A stretch of 6,806 nt of DNA from an uncultured Bacilli bacterium (GTDB lineage Bacteria > Bacillota_I > Bacilli_A > RF39 > UBA660), in the NCBI GenBank assembly GCA_947629125.1, contig CANRCO010000067.1, positions 1 through 6,806 of the forward strand. The letters run 5' to 3'. The notes below the pieces were generated by a model that was not told where the DNA came from, did not search any database, and was given only the letters and a program-made list of their open reading frames with translations. Positions within the stretch are counted from its first letter, which is position 1. Every line of letters starts with the position of its first letter. Both the position numbers and the translations under genes were made by a program. Shown here one piece after another: positions 1 through 5,800 of this stretch.

Positions 1-1215
1 AAAGAAAAATGGTGTAATGGTAAAATAGCTCTATTTGGTAACTCAGGTGTTGCCATGAGTCAATGGCGTATTGCTGCCGAATGTCCACCACATTTAGTAT
101 GTATTGCACCTTGGGAAGCAACAGGAGATCAATATCGAGAAAGTATTATGGAAGGTGGTATTCCTGGTTTCTTTGGTGGGTCAATTGTTATTGCCGCTCA
201 AGGTAAAGGCTACATTGATAATACAGTAGCGATGGCTAAAAAAGAACCATATGTTACAAGTCCTTATTGGCAAGATAAAATTCCTCATTATGAAAAAATT
301 AATATTCCAGTTTATACTACTTGTAATTGGAACCATTTCCATTTAAGAGGAAGTTGGGAAGGATTTAAACATATTAAAACAAGGAAAAAATGGATGCGTT
401 GCCATCAAGTATTTGAATGGCCAGATACTTATAATTCCAAATGGTTACAAGATTTAAAATTATTCTTTGACCGTTATTTAAAAGGAATTTATAATGGTTG
501 GGAATTAACTCCAAAAATTAGAATGGAAGTTATGGATGCTTTTGAATATCCATATCAAACTAATCGTCCTGAAAATGAATGGCCACTTGCTCGAACTGTT
601 TATAAAAAATTATATTTAAATGCTAGTACGCATAAATTAGGAGATGCTCCAGTTAAAAATGCTAGTAGTGTTAGTTATGACGGTGAAAAAGGTTTAACAA
701 CATTCGAATATACATTTAGAAAAGACACTGAGCTTACTGGTTATATGAAACTTAGAATGTATGTTGAAGCTAAAGGCCATGATGATATGGATTTATTTAT
801 CACAATTAAAAAGTTATCTACAAAAGGTGAAGAATTACCAGTAACTATCTTTGGTTCTGAACGCCATCCAGGAGCTTGGGGTAAACTTAGAGTTTCCGCT
901 AGACACTTAGATGAAGAAAAATCAACAGAATATCAACCAGTTCATACTCATGATCGAACTGAAAAATTAAAACCTGGCGAAATTGTACCTGTTGATATTG
1001 AAATTTGGCCTATATCAAGAATATGGCACAAGGGTCAAAAATTACAATTACAAATTGCTGGAAGATACATTCGTGATGAATGGTTTGAACCACTAGTTTG
1101 GTTCCCAGATAATAAAGGTGAACATGTTATCCATACTGGTGGCAAATATGAATCATACTTATTAGTTCCAGTTATTCCACCTAGATATGAAGATGGCGAC
1201 TATATTTATAGATAG
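1..1215 (+). CDS. CocE/NonD-family alpha/beta hydrolase, 5'-truncated by window edge
   Basis: The reading frame is open from base 1 to the TAG at 1213-1215, giving the last 404 residues; the ATG at 55 is internal, because family-conserved sequence lies upstream of it. The window opens just before the nucleophile elbow (GNSGVAMSQW, candidate Ser at partial residue 15), and the rest of the hydrolase core follows. KWMRCH supplies the likely catalytic His (about residue 135), then comes FFDRYLKG and, from about residue 170, a beta-rich domain like the PepX C-terminal domain. Members hydrolyse esters or amides (cocaine esterase, X-Pro dipeptidyl-peptidase and glutaryl-7-ACA acylase relatives); the substrate here cannot be told. 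The usual Asp-containing GWxD motif is replaced by CNWNHFHLRG, so the acid residue of the triad is not obvious. It lies 8 bases before the acyltransferase gene and is probably co-transcribed with it. Confidence 0.88.
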   Translation, partial: KEKWCNGKIALFGNSGVAMSQWRIAAECPPHLVCIAPWEATGDQYRESIMEGGIPGFFGGSIVIAAQGKGYIDNTVAMAKKEPYVTSPYWQDKIPHYEKINIPVYTTCNWNHFHLRGSWEGFKHIKTRKKWMRCHQVFEWPDTYNSKWLQDLKLFFDRYLKGIYNGWELTPKIRMEVMDAFEYPYQTNRPENEWPLARTVYKKLYLNASTHKLGDAPVKNASSVSYDGEKGLTTFEYTFRKDTELTGYMKLRMYVEAKGHDDMDLFITIKKLSTKGEELPVTIFGSERHPGAWGKLRVSARHLDEEKSTEYQPVHTHDRTEKLKPGEIVPVDIEIWPISRIWHKGQKLQLQIAGRYIRDEWFEPLVWFPDNKGEHVIHTGGKYESYLLVPVIPPRYEDGDYIYR

Positions 1216-1223
1216 GAGTAACT

Positions 1224-2240
1224 ATGAACCTAATTGAAAATATTAAAGAAAAAGCAAAATCTAACCCAGGACGAGTAGCTTTTCCTGAAGCAAATGATGC
1301 CAAAATGGTTCAAGCTATCGATGAAGTTTCTCGAGAAAAATATTGTGATGTTGTAATTGTAGGACATATCGATGAAGTTAAAGCTTTATGTCAAGAAAGT
1401 AAAATTGATGATTCGACTTGGAAATATGTAGATTCTAATGATGAAGAATATAAAGAAAAGATATTACAAAAATATTTAAAATTACCTAATTTAGTTTATG
1501 GCGAAAAATCTTTGCGTAGAAGAATGAATGACCCATTATATTTAGCATTTATGATGGAAGCCATCGATGAAGTCGATGTAACTTTTGCGGGTATTACTAG
1601 TACCACAGGAGATATTATTTTAGCTGCTCAAACCATAGTTGGTTTAAATAATGAATTAGAAGTGGCATCTTCTGTTGGTATAGCAGAACTACCTAATTAT
1701 ACATTTTTTGATGGTGGTAATTTAATTGCAGTAGGTGATTGTGCAGTATGTACTAATCCTACTGCCTCACAATTAGCTAGTATTGCAATTAATACATGTG
1801 ATACAATCCATGCAGTAACAGGATGGGAACCTAGATGTGCTCTTTTATCTTATTCAACTGATGGTTCTGGTAGTGGTGAACTCATTGAAAAAGTAAAAAC
1901 TGCTGTTAAACTTGCTCAAGAAAGAAGACCTGATTTAAAAATTGATGGAGAATTTCAATTAGATTCGGCAATTGTTCCAGAAATTGCTCAAAAAAAGGTC
2001 AAAAGAGAAAGTGCAGTAGCTGGCAAAGCCAATATCTTAATTTTTCCTGATTTAAATGCTGGTAATATAGGTGTAAAATTAATTCAACAATTTGGTGGTG
2101 CTGATGCTTATGGTCCATTACTACAAGGATTTAGAAAGATATGTAGTGATTGTTCTAGAAGTGCTCCAGTATCGGAATTAGTTGGTAATATTTTATTTTC
2201 AATCGTTAGAGCAGGTGATTTAAAAAATGGTAAAAAATAA
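1224..2240 (+). CDS. pta: phosphate acyltransferase (phosphotransacetylase type)
   Basis: The 338-residue product is the usual length for short phosphotransacetylases (about 330) rather than phosphate butyryltransferases (about 300). These cytosolic enzymes swap CoA for phosphate on an acyl-CoA. Family landmarks are an N-terminal VAFPEAND (18-25), ALLSYSTDGSGSG (206-218), DGEFQLDSAI (241-250), AGKANILIFPDLNAGN (266-281), GGADAYGPLLQGF (291-303) and the CoA-binding SR of SDCSR (308-312). The ATG has an AGGAG at 1214-1218, 5 bases upstream, overlapping the stop of the hydrolase. The last 14 bases overlap the kinase gene, which suggests translational coupling. The normal partner of Pta is acetate kinase, but here it is a butyrate kinase homologue, so the acyl group (acetyl, propionyl, butyryl or branched) is uncertain. 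The gene symbol follows the family resemblance, not proven specificity. Confidence 0.9.
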   Translation: MNLIENIKEKAKSNPGRVAFPEANDAKMVQAIDEVSREKYCDVVIVGHIDEVKALCQESKIDDSTWKYVDSNDEEYKEKILQKYLKLPNLVYGEKSLRRRMNDPLYLAFMMEAIDEVDVTFAGITSTTGDIILAAQTIVGLNNELEVASSVGIAELPNYTFFDGGNLIAVGDCAVCTNPTASQLASIAINTCDTIHAVTGWEPRCALLSYSTDGSGSGELIEKVKTAVKLAQERRPDLKIDGEFQLDSAIVPEIAQKKVKRESAVAGKANILIFPDLNAGNIGVKLIQQFGGADAYGPLLQGFRKICSDCSRSAPVSELVGNILFSIVRAGDLKNGKK

Positions 2241-3339
2241 ATTTCGAATTTTATCTATAAATCCTGGTTCTACTAGTACTAAAATTGGTTTATTTGATAA
2301 TGAAAATTGTATTTTTAAAGTTAATATTGAACACAATCAAGATGTTTTAAAAACATTTAAAGAAATATCTGATCAAAGAGAATTTCGCCTTAATAATGTT
2401 TTAAACACTTTAAAAGAAAATAATATTGATATTGAGTCAATTGATGCCTTCTCAGGTCGTGGTGGTTCACTTGAATGTTGTGAAGGTGGAACTTATGAAA
2501 TAAATGAACTTATGTATAATGATGCTAAATCTATGAGAATTGTAAAACATCCTTCGGCTTTAGGTATTGTTTTAGCCTATGAACTTGCTCATAAATATAA
2601 CAAAAGATGTTTTTGCGTTAATCCACCCGATGTTGATGAATTTAATTTAGAATCTAGGATTACTGGTATTCCCGGAATATATCGAGAAAGTAGAATTCAT
2701 GCTTTAAATCAAAAAGAAATTGCTATTAGATATGCCAAGAAAATTAACTGTAAATATGAAGATTTAAATTTAATTATTTGCCATGCTGGTGGAGGTATTT
2801 CCGTTGCAGCTCATAATCATGGTAAAATGATAGATTGTAACGATATTGTCAATGGTGATGGTCCAATGGCTCCTAATAGAAGTGGCTTTATTCCTGCTAA
2901 ACCACTTGTAAATATGTGTTTTAGTGGTAAATATAGTGAAACTGAAATCAAAGCATTAATTAATAAAAATGGTGGTATTTTAGCACATTTAGGAACTGCT
3001 GATATTAAAGAAGTTGTTCAGATGATTAAAGATGGTAATAAAAAAGCTCAAATTATTTATGATGCTATGATTTATCAAATTGCTAAACAAATTGGTGCAA
3101 TGTACGTGGCTTTAAAATGTAATTGTAGTGCTATAATTTTAACTGGTGGTATAGCTAATGAAAATTATTATATAAAAAAATTAAATAAATATATTAAGAA
3201 TTTAGGTAAAATTGAAGTTATGCCAGGTGAATTTGAATTAGAAGCTTTAGCTGCTGGTGCTCTTAGAGTCTTAACAAATACCGAAAAAGTTAAAGAATAT
3301 ATTGGTAAACCAGTATTTAATGGTGTGCTTGGAGATTAA
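2227..3339 (+). CDS. buk: butyrate kinase family acyl kinase
   Basis: The product (370 residues, family norm about 355-360) belongs to the ASKHA acetate/butyrate kinase family, which makes ATP from an acyl phosphate while releasing the acid. Visible motifs are the phosphate-binding INPGSTSTKIG (11-21), GRGG (77-80), HPSALG (108-113), GIYRESRIHALNQK (150-163), CHAGGGISVAAH (185-196), GDGPMAPNRSG (210-220), the adenosine-site TGGIANE (306-312) and PGEFELEALAAGALRVL (333-349). The ATG at 2227 has AGGTGA at 2213-2218, inside the acyltransferase gene. The two enzymes together form a substrate-level phosphorylation module. Compared with the butyrate kinase pattern I remember (GEGPFSPERSG), the stretch at 210-220 is divergent, so another short or branched acid is possible. 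Confidence 0.9.
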   Translation: MVKNKFRILSINPGSTSTKIGLFDNENCIFKVNIEHNQDVLKTFKEISDQREFRLNNVLNTLKENNIDIESIDAFSGRGGSLECCEGGTYEINELMYNDAKSMRIVKHPSALGIVLAYELAHKYNKRCFCVNPPDVDEFNLESRITGIPGIYRESRIHALNQKEIAIRYAKKINCKYEDLNLIICHAGGGISVAAHNHGKMIDCNDIVNGDGPMAPNRSGFIPAKPLVNMCFSGKYSETEIKALINKNGGILAHLGTADIKEVVQMIKDGNKKAQIIYDAMIYQIAKQIGAMYVALKCNCSAIILTGGIANENYYIKKLNKYIKNLGKIEVMPGEFELEALAAGALRVLTNTEKVKEYIGKPVFNGVLGD

Positions 3340-3341
3340 TA

Positions 3342-3809
3342 ATGAAAAGAAAAGATATAGGTAAACTTTTATTACCAGGTGTGATAGTAGGATTTATCTT
3401 AGGTATTATTTTAGTATCTTTAGTTGGAGTCGATAAAGAAAATATTATTCCTAATTATATAGGTGGAGCAATGTGCTGTTTAGTACCAACATTTTTAAAC
3501 TGTTTAATAGTTTTGTTTGGTACTGCTAAAAATCTTAAAAGAAAAATTTCTTTTAAAAATGTTTTAATTAGAATTTTGCCTTATGTATTATTAGCAGGAA
3601 TTATCGGCTTATTTATTGTAGCAGTTGTCATTGAAAGATTAATTGGAATTGACACAAGAACTATTTCTTTAATGATTACAGCTATATATGAAGCAATTTT
3701 AGGAGTATTAGTTTCAACATTATTTGCTTATATTACTCTAAAAAAATATATAAAAGATGTTAAATATACTAAAAGAAATAAATTAAATAAAAAATATTTG
3801 GATTATTAG
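3342..3809 (+). CDS. four-helix membrane protein of unknown function
   Basis: This 155-residue product is not recognised. It begins 2 bases after the kinase stop, with GGAG at 3331-3334 inside the kinase 3' end, so it is the last gene of the operon. Four hydrophobic segments are apparent at about residues 9-30, 38-61, 76-99 and 107-132. A basic loop (KNLKRKISFKN, 63-73) lies between helices 2 and 3, and a strongly basic C-terminal tail spans 134-151, suggesting both are cytoplasmic. A Cys pair (CC, 45-46) sits in helix 2. No catalytic or transporter motif is visible. Its place after an acid-forming pair could suggest a role at the membrane in handling the product, but nothing in the sequence shows that. 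Confidence 0.8.
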   Translation: MKRKDIGKLLLPGVIVGFILGIILVSLVGVDKENIIPNYIGGAMCCLVPTFLNCLIVLFGTAKNLKRKISFKNVLIRILPYVLLAGIIGLFIVAVVIERLIGIDTRTISLMITAIYEAILGVLVSTLFAYITLKKYIKDVKYTKRNKLNKKYLDY

Positions 3810-3827
3810 ATTACCAAGTAAAATAAA

Positions 3828-3865
3828 TATTAAAAGAGTTTGCATTTACGTAAACTCTTTTAATA
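3828..3865 (+). terminator. operon terminator hairpin
   Basis: The arms 3828-3841 and 3852-3865 are perfectly complementary over 14 bp, and a short inner G-T/C-G extension leaves a loop of about 6 bases. The stem core is AAAAGAGTTT / AAACTCTTTT, so the U-run of the transcript lies inside the right arm. The symmetry means it could stop transcription from either side. It begins 18 bases after the membrane-protein stop and marks the border between the metabolic operon and the accessory region. Confidence 0.8.
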
Positions 3866-3892
3866 TGAAAAAAAGGAGCAAAAATAGACTTT

Positions 3893-3909
3893 TATCATAC
3901 TTTATGATA
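3893..3909. promoter_or_regulatory. inverted repeat abutting the amidase-stub ribosome binding site
   Basis: TATCATA and TATGATA form a 7-bp perfect inverted repeat with a CTT loop. The last base of the repeat is also the first base of the AGGAGGG ribosome binding site of the stub. It could be a small operator, or an RNA hairpin that exposes or hides the ribosome binding site. In such AT-rich DNA a 7-bp repeat could also arise by chance. Confidence 0.35.
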
Positions 3910-3921
3910 GGAGGGAATAGT

Positions 3922-4002
3922 ATGGCAAAGAAAATTGTAATAGATCCAGGTCACCCGAGTAAGATTAAACCCAGTATAAATAGAACTAGTTGTAGCAATT
4001 AA
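3922..4002 (+). pseudogene. N-terminal stub of an N-acetylmuramoyl-L-alanine amidase (Amidase_3)
   Basis: A strong ribosome binding site (AGGAGGG, 3909-3915) precedes an ATG whose first 11 residues, MAKKIVIDPGH, match the opening strand and first zinc-ligand motif (DPGH) of Amidase_3 cell-wall amidases, as found in phage endolysins and sporulation enzymes. After residue 11 the expected Gly-rich continuation is lost and the frame stops at 4000-4002 after 26 residues. The +1 frame over about 3981-4035 reads IELVVAINNLYNLI, which resembles the E-x-LA-helix part of the family and suggests a frameshift or deletion soon after the DPGH motif; this second part is weak. The remaining amidase (about 170 residues or more) is absent. 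It is probably a prophage or element remnant, although an expressed 26-residue peptide cannot be excluded. Confidence 0.6.
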
Positions 4003-4156
4003 TAATCTATATAATTTAATAATAAATAAAGTAAAATACTTTTTAATATGATTATTTTTACCAAGATAACCCAAATTCTTACTAGTTTTAATTTTTTTAT
4101 ATGGGTTACTTGTTTGTAGTAAATTATATTTTAGAAAATAATTTATTTTATGGCAT
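4003..4156. other. AT-rich stretch with no supported gene
   Basis: The stretch lies between the amidase stub and the peptide-gene terminator. The minus strand has an open frame across it, but that frame runs through the strong terminator and antisense to the amidase stub, has no ribosome binding site and resembles nothing I know. A 6-bp repeat pair (TAACCC 4067-4072 / GGGTTA 4103-4108) with a 30-base gap is the only structure, and it is unconvincing. Confidence 0.5.
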
Positions 4157-4190
4157 AAAAAAACTATAAATTGTATAATCAATTTATAGT
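4157..4190 (-). terminator. terminator of the Cys-rich peptide gene
   Basis: Read on the minus strand, ACTATAAATTG (4190-4180) pairs perfectly with CAATTTATAGT (4173-4163) around a 6-base loop, and the transcript then runs into a U-tract (A-run 4157-4163 on the plus strand). This 11-bp stem plus U-run starts 11 bases after the stop of the peptide gene. It makes that gene a single-gene transcription unit. Confidence 0.88.
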
Positions 4191-4201
4191 AAATGAATGA
4201 A

Positions 4202-4390
4202 TTACTTATAAACTTTTTCAATGATTTTAGTCATACTGATTTTTGCTTGTTTACTACATTTTGTAGTTGGGCTTCCACCTGAACCACAGTTACAATTACA
4301 ACTTCTACAATTGCATCTGCTTGAATATAGTTTTTCATTAGTATCATATTTTTGATTTTTTTTGAAAGCATCTAAATTAACAAATTTCAC
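4202..4390 (-). CDS. six-cysteine small peptide, candidate RiPP precursor
   Basis: The gene encodes 62 residues from a GTG start (4390-4388). The start is set by AGGTGG (4405-4400 on the minus strand) at a 9-base spacing; an ATG in between is out of frame and stops at once. Residues 1-25 are Cys-free and polar, like a leader. Residues 26-45 are the core, RCNCRSCNCNCGSGGSPTTKC with Cys at 26, 28, 31, 33, 35 and 45, followed by a 17-residue tail with lysines. There is no signal peptide. Alternating Cys-Asn separated by Ser/Gly is typical of precursors whose Cys are cross-linked to neighbouring residues by radical-SAM/SPASM enzymes (sactipeptides, ranthipeptides), and a broken enzyme of that kind lies 1.0 kb away on the other strand. 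The general design resembles clostridial Cys-rich radical-SAM bacteriocin peptides, but I cannot assign a named family. A metal-binding peptide is the alternative. Confidence 0.72.
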   Translation of the reverse strand: MKFVNLDAFKKNQKYDTNEKLYSSRCNCRSCNCNCGSGGSPTTKCSKQAKISMTKIIEKVYK

Positions 4391-4408
4391 TTTAGCATTC
4401 CACCTAAT

Positions 4409-4434
4409 TAATACATTTTGGTATAATACATTTT
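4409..4434 (-). promoter_or_regulatory. promoter region of the peptide gene with 11-base direct repeat
   Basis: On the minus strand AAAATGTATTA occurs twice (4434-4424 and 4419-4409), separated by TACC, a 15-base period. A -10-like TATTAT (4428-4423, five of six consensus bases) sits inside the first copy, which would place the transcript start near 4416 and cover it with the second copy. No good -35 is visible. Repeats placed across a -10 and start point fit an operator, so an activator-dependent or repressed promoter is plausible. Confidence 0.45.
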
Positions 4435-4460
4435 AATAATTCAATATCTTTTTAGGATAT

Positions 4461-4489
4461 TTGCAAATTAATAATGAAGGTGATAATAT
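4461..4489 (+). promoter_or_regulatory. weak candidate promoter for the methyltransferase unit
   Basis: TTGCAA (4461-4466) and TAATAT (4484-4489) lie 17 bases apart on the plus strand; each matches its consensus at four of six positions. The transcript would start near 4496, leaving a leader of about 66 bases before the methyltransferase start. In DNA this AT-rich such pairs are common, so this is only the best of several candidates. Confidence 0.3.
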
Positions 4490-4531
4490 TTTAATTAATA
4501 TAAAAAGTATAAAATGTTATCCAAATTAGAT

Positions 4532-4561
4532 AGGAGGTGTAGTCGATAGTTCGACTTAATT
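4532..4561 (+). promoter_or_regulatory. Shine-Dalgarno separated from its ATG by a hairpin
   Basis: AGGAGGTG (4532-4539) is almost a perfect anti-SD match but lies 22 bases from the ATG at 4562, too far for normal initiation. Sixteen of these bases form a perfect hairpin: AGTCGA (4541-4546), loop TAGT, TCGACT (4551-4556). When folded, it leaves 6 linear bases between SD and ATG, a workable spacing. No ATG, GTG or TTG lies at normal distance in an open frame; the GTG at 4537 is followed directly by TAG. An in-frame TAG at 4547 rules out an upstream start. Confidence 0.7.
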
Positions 4562-5401
4562 ATGTTTACAAAAAAACAAATGTGTATTAATTTTTTGAAT
4601 AAAGAAGATATATTAATATGCCCTTATTGTAATGAATTTTTAAATTTACATAATAATATGTTAATTTGTAAAAATAATCATAGTTTTGATATTAATAAAA
4701 AGGGTAATTTATTTTTAGTAAATACCACAAATTATAAAAGTAGTAAAATTTATGATACACCATTATTTAAAAGTCGTAGAGAATTTATAAATAAAAATTA
4801 TTATAGTGCTGTATACGATTATATTAGTAAATTTATAAATTCTTGTGATTTAAAAAATATTAAAATTCTTGATTTAGGCTGTGGAGAAGGAAGCCATGTT
4901 AAAAAAATTCAAGAAAAAATAAACAATAATCATGTAATATATGGTTTAGATTATTCAAAAGATGCTATAAATATGGCTACTGATTATTTGCAAAATGGTA
5001 ATTTTTACTTTGTTGCTGATATTAATAATATTCCTTTAAAATCCAATAGTATAGATGTTATTATTGATTTTTTATCTCCTTATAATTCATTGCAAATTAC
5101 AAGAATTTTAAAAAATAATGGTTATTTTATCAAAGTTGTTCCAGGAAATAATTATTTAATAGAATTAAGAAATGCCTTTCTATTGGATAATTATGAAAAA
5201 AAGGATGAAATAAAAAATAATATTGAAAAAAATTTTGATATTTTATCAGAATATGAAATTAATGAGAAAAAAACAATTTCAGAAAGTGATTTGAATAATT
5301 TAATAAACATGACACCGATGTATAATAAAAAAATAAAAAATAATAGAACAGTAACAGAAATAACAATTAACTTAATTATATATGTTATGAAAAAGAGGTA
5401 A
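4562..5401 (+). CDS. RlmA-like 23S rRNA (guanine-N1)-methyltransferase
   Basis: The 279-residue product matches the RlmA family in length and layout (E. coli RlmA is 269). An N-terminal zinc knuckle has Cys20, Cys23, Cys36 and His40 (CPYC...CKNNHSFDINKKG). The SAM-binding Rossmann fold follows, with LDLGCGEG (103-110) and GLDYSKDAI (128-136), then KVVPGNNYLIEL (191-202) and the C-terminal MTPMY (250-254). RlmA-type enzymes methylate G745 or G748 of 23S rRNA in the peptide exit tunnel; the Gram-positive relative TlrB gives tylosin resistance. This gene starts a two-gene unit with the broken radical-SAM maturase, whose ATG lies 2 bases after this stop, and is divergent from the Cys-rich peptide. 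A self-protection role is possible but inferred. It is much more AT-rich than the operon to its left, which fits acquisition. Peptide methylation is a less likely alternative. Confidence 0.85.
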   Translation: MFTKKQMCINFLNKEDILICPYCNEFLNLHNNMLICKNNHSFDINKKGNLFLVNTTNYKSSKIYDTPLFKSRREFINKNYYSAVYDYISKFINSCDLKNIKILDLGCGEGSHVKKIQEKINNNHVIYGLDYSKDAINMATDYLQNGNFYFVADINNIPLKSNSIDVIIDFLSPYNSLQITRILKNNGYFIKVVPGNNYLIELRNAFLLDNYEKKDEIKNNIEKNFDILSEYEINEKKTISESDLNNLINMTPMYNKKIKNNRTVTEITINLIIYVMKKR

Positions 5402-5403
5402 CA

Positions 5404-5729
5404 ATGAAAAATAGTAAGTTTATGCAAGTAATAAAAATTAAATCAGGGGTTTATGCTGTTTTTAATAATTTATTAATGCAGCTAATATATTTAAATTCTA
5501 AAAATTTAATAAATTTAAAACAAATAACTATAAAAAATGGCATTTAAATACGCCGATTAATAATGAAATATGTTTAAATTGCCAAGCTCTATATATTTGT
5601 GGTGGCGGTTGTGCTATGCAAAGTAAAGACTTATTCGGCGATGAATTAAAAATAGATAAAGCTTTTTGTATTCATACTAAATTAATATTAAAATTTATAT
5701 TAACTGAACTATATTATGAAAACAAATAA
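5404..5729 (+). pseudogene. radical-SAM/SPASM peptide maturase, core deleted and frameshifted
   Basis: A ribosome binding site (AGAGGT, 5394-5399) and ATG at 5404 open a 47-codon frame (stop 5545-5547) beginning MKNSKFMQVIKIKSGVYAVF then NNLLMQ, typical of the N-terminal region of radical-SAM peptide maturases. A second frame, offset by one base and open from 5502 to the TAA at 5727-5729, gives WHLNTPINNEICLNC then QALYICGGGC and later DKAFC, which is the Cys-rich SPASM end binding auxiliary Fe-S clusters, with a helical tail. The radical-SAM domain with its CxxxCxxC cluster site, roughly 300 residues in such enzymes, is wholly missing, so this is an internal deletion plus frame change near 5502-5540 (an AAATTTAA repeat and a six-A run lie there). 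The product cannot be catalytic. It was probably the maturase for the divergent six-Cys peptide. Confidence 0.82.
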
Positions 5730-5765
5730 ATTTTAAAACAACTAAAGATTTAAATAGTCTAAATG

Positions 5766-5800
5766 GACTGTCTTCAATATTTTTAAGACAGTCTTTTTTT
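5766..5800 (+). terminator. terminator of the methyltransferase/maturase unit
   Basis: GACTGTCTT (5766-5774) pairs perfectly with AAGACAGTC (5785-5793) around a 10-base AT-rich loop, followed by seven T residues (5794-5800). It lies 37 bases after the end of the maturase remnant and closes the plus-strand RiPP unit. Confidence 0.92.

Noticed and set aside
55..57. ATG at 55 as the start of the hydrolase gene.
   Set aside because: The frame is open to base 1 and encodes the conserved nucleophile motif upstream of this ATG, with no RBS.
3895..4221. A 108-codon minus-strand open frame overlapping the end of the peptide gene.
   Set aside because: It starts inside the peptide gene without an RBS, crosses that gene's strong terminator and runs antisense to the amidase stub. 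Its Lys, Ile, Phe and Tyr-rich composition is what AT-rich noise gives.
4474..4494. A six-codon ORF (ATG to TAA) in the methyltransferase leader.
   Set aside because: It lacks a convincing RBS of its own and overlaps the candidate -10 region; too short to support.
5191..5427. A 78-codon minus-strand frame rich in Phe, Ile, Leu and Ser that looks like membrane segments.
   Set aside because: It is the antisense shadow of the Lys/Asn-rich end of the methyltransferase and has no credible RBS.
5404..5729. A programmed ribosomal frameshift joining the two maturase frames at the six-A run.
   Set aside because: Even if the frames were joined, the radical-SAM core would be missing, so decay explains it better.
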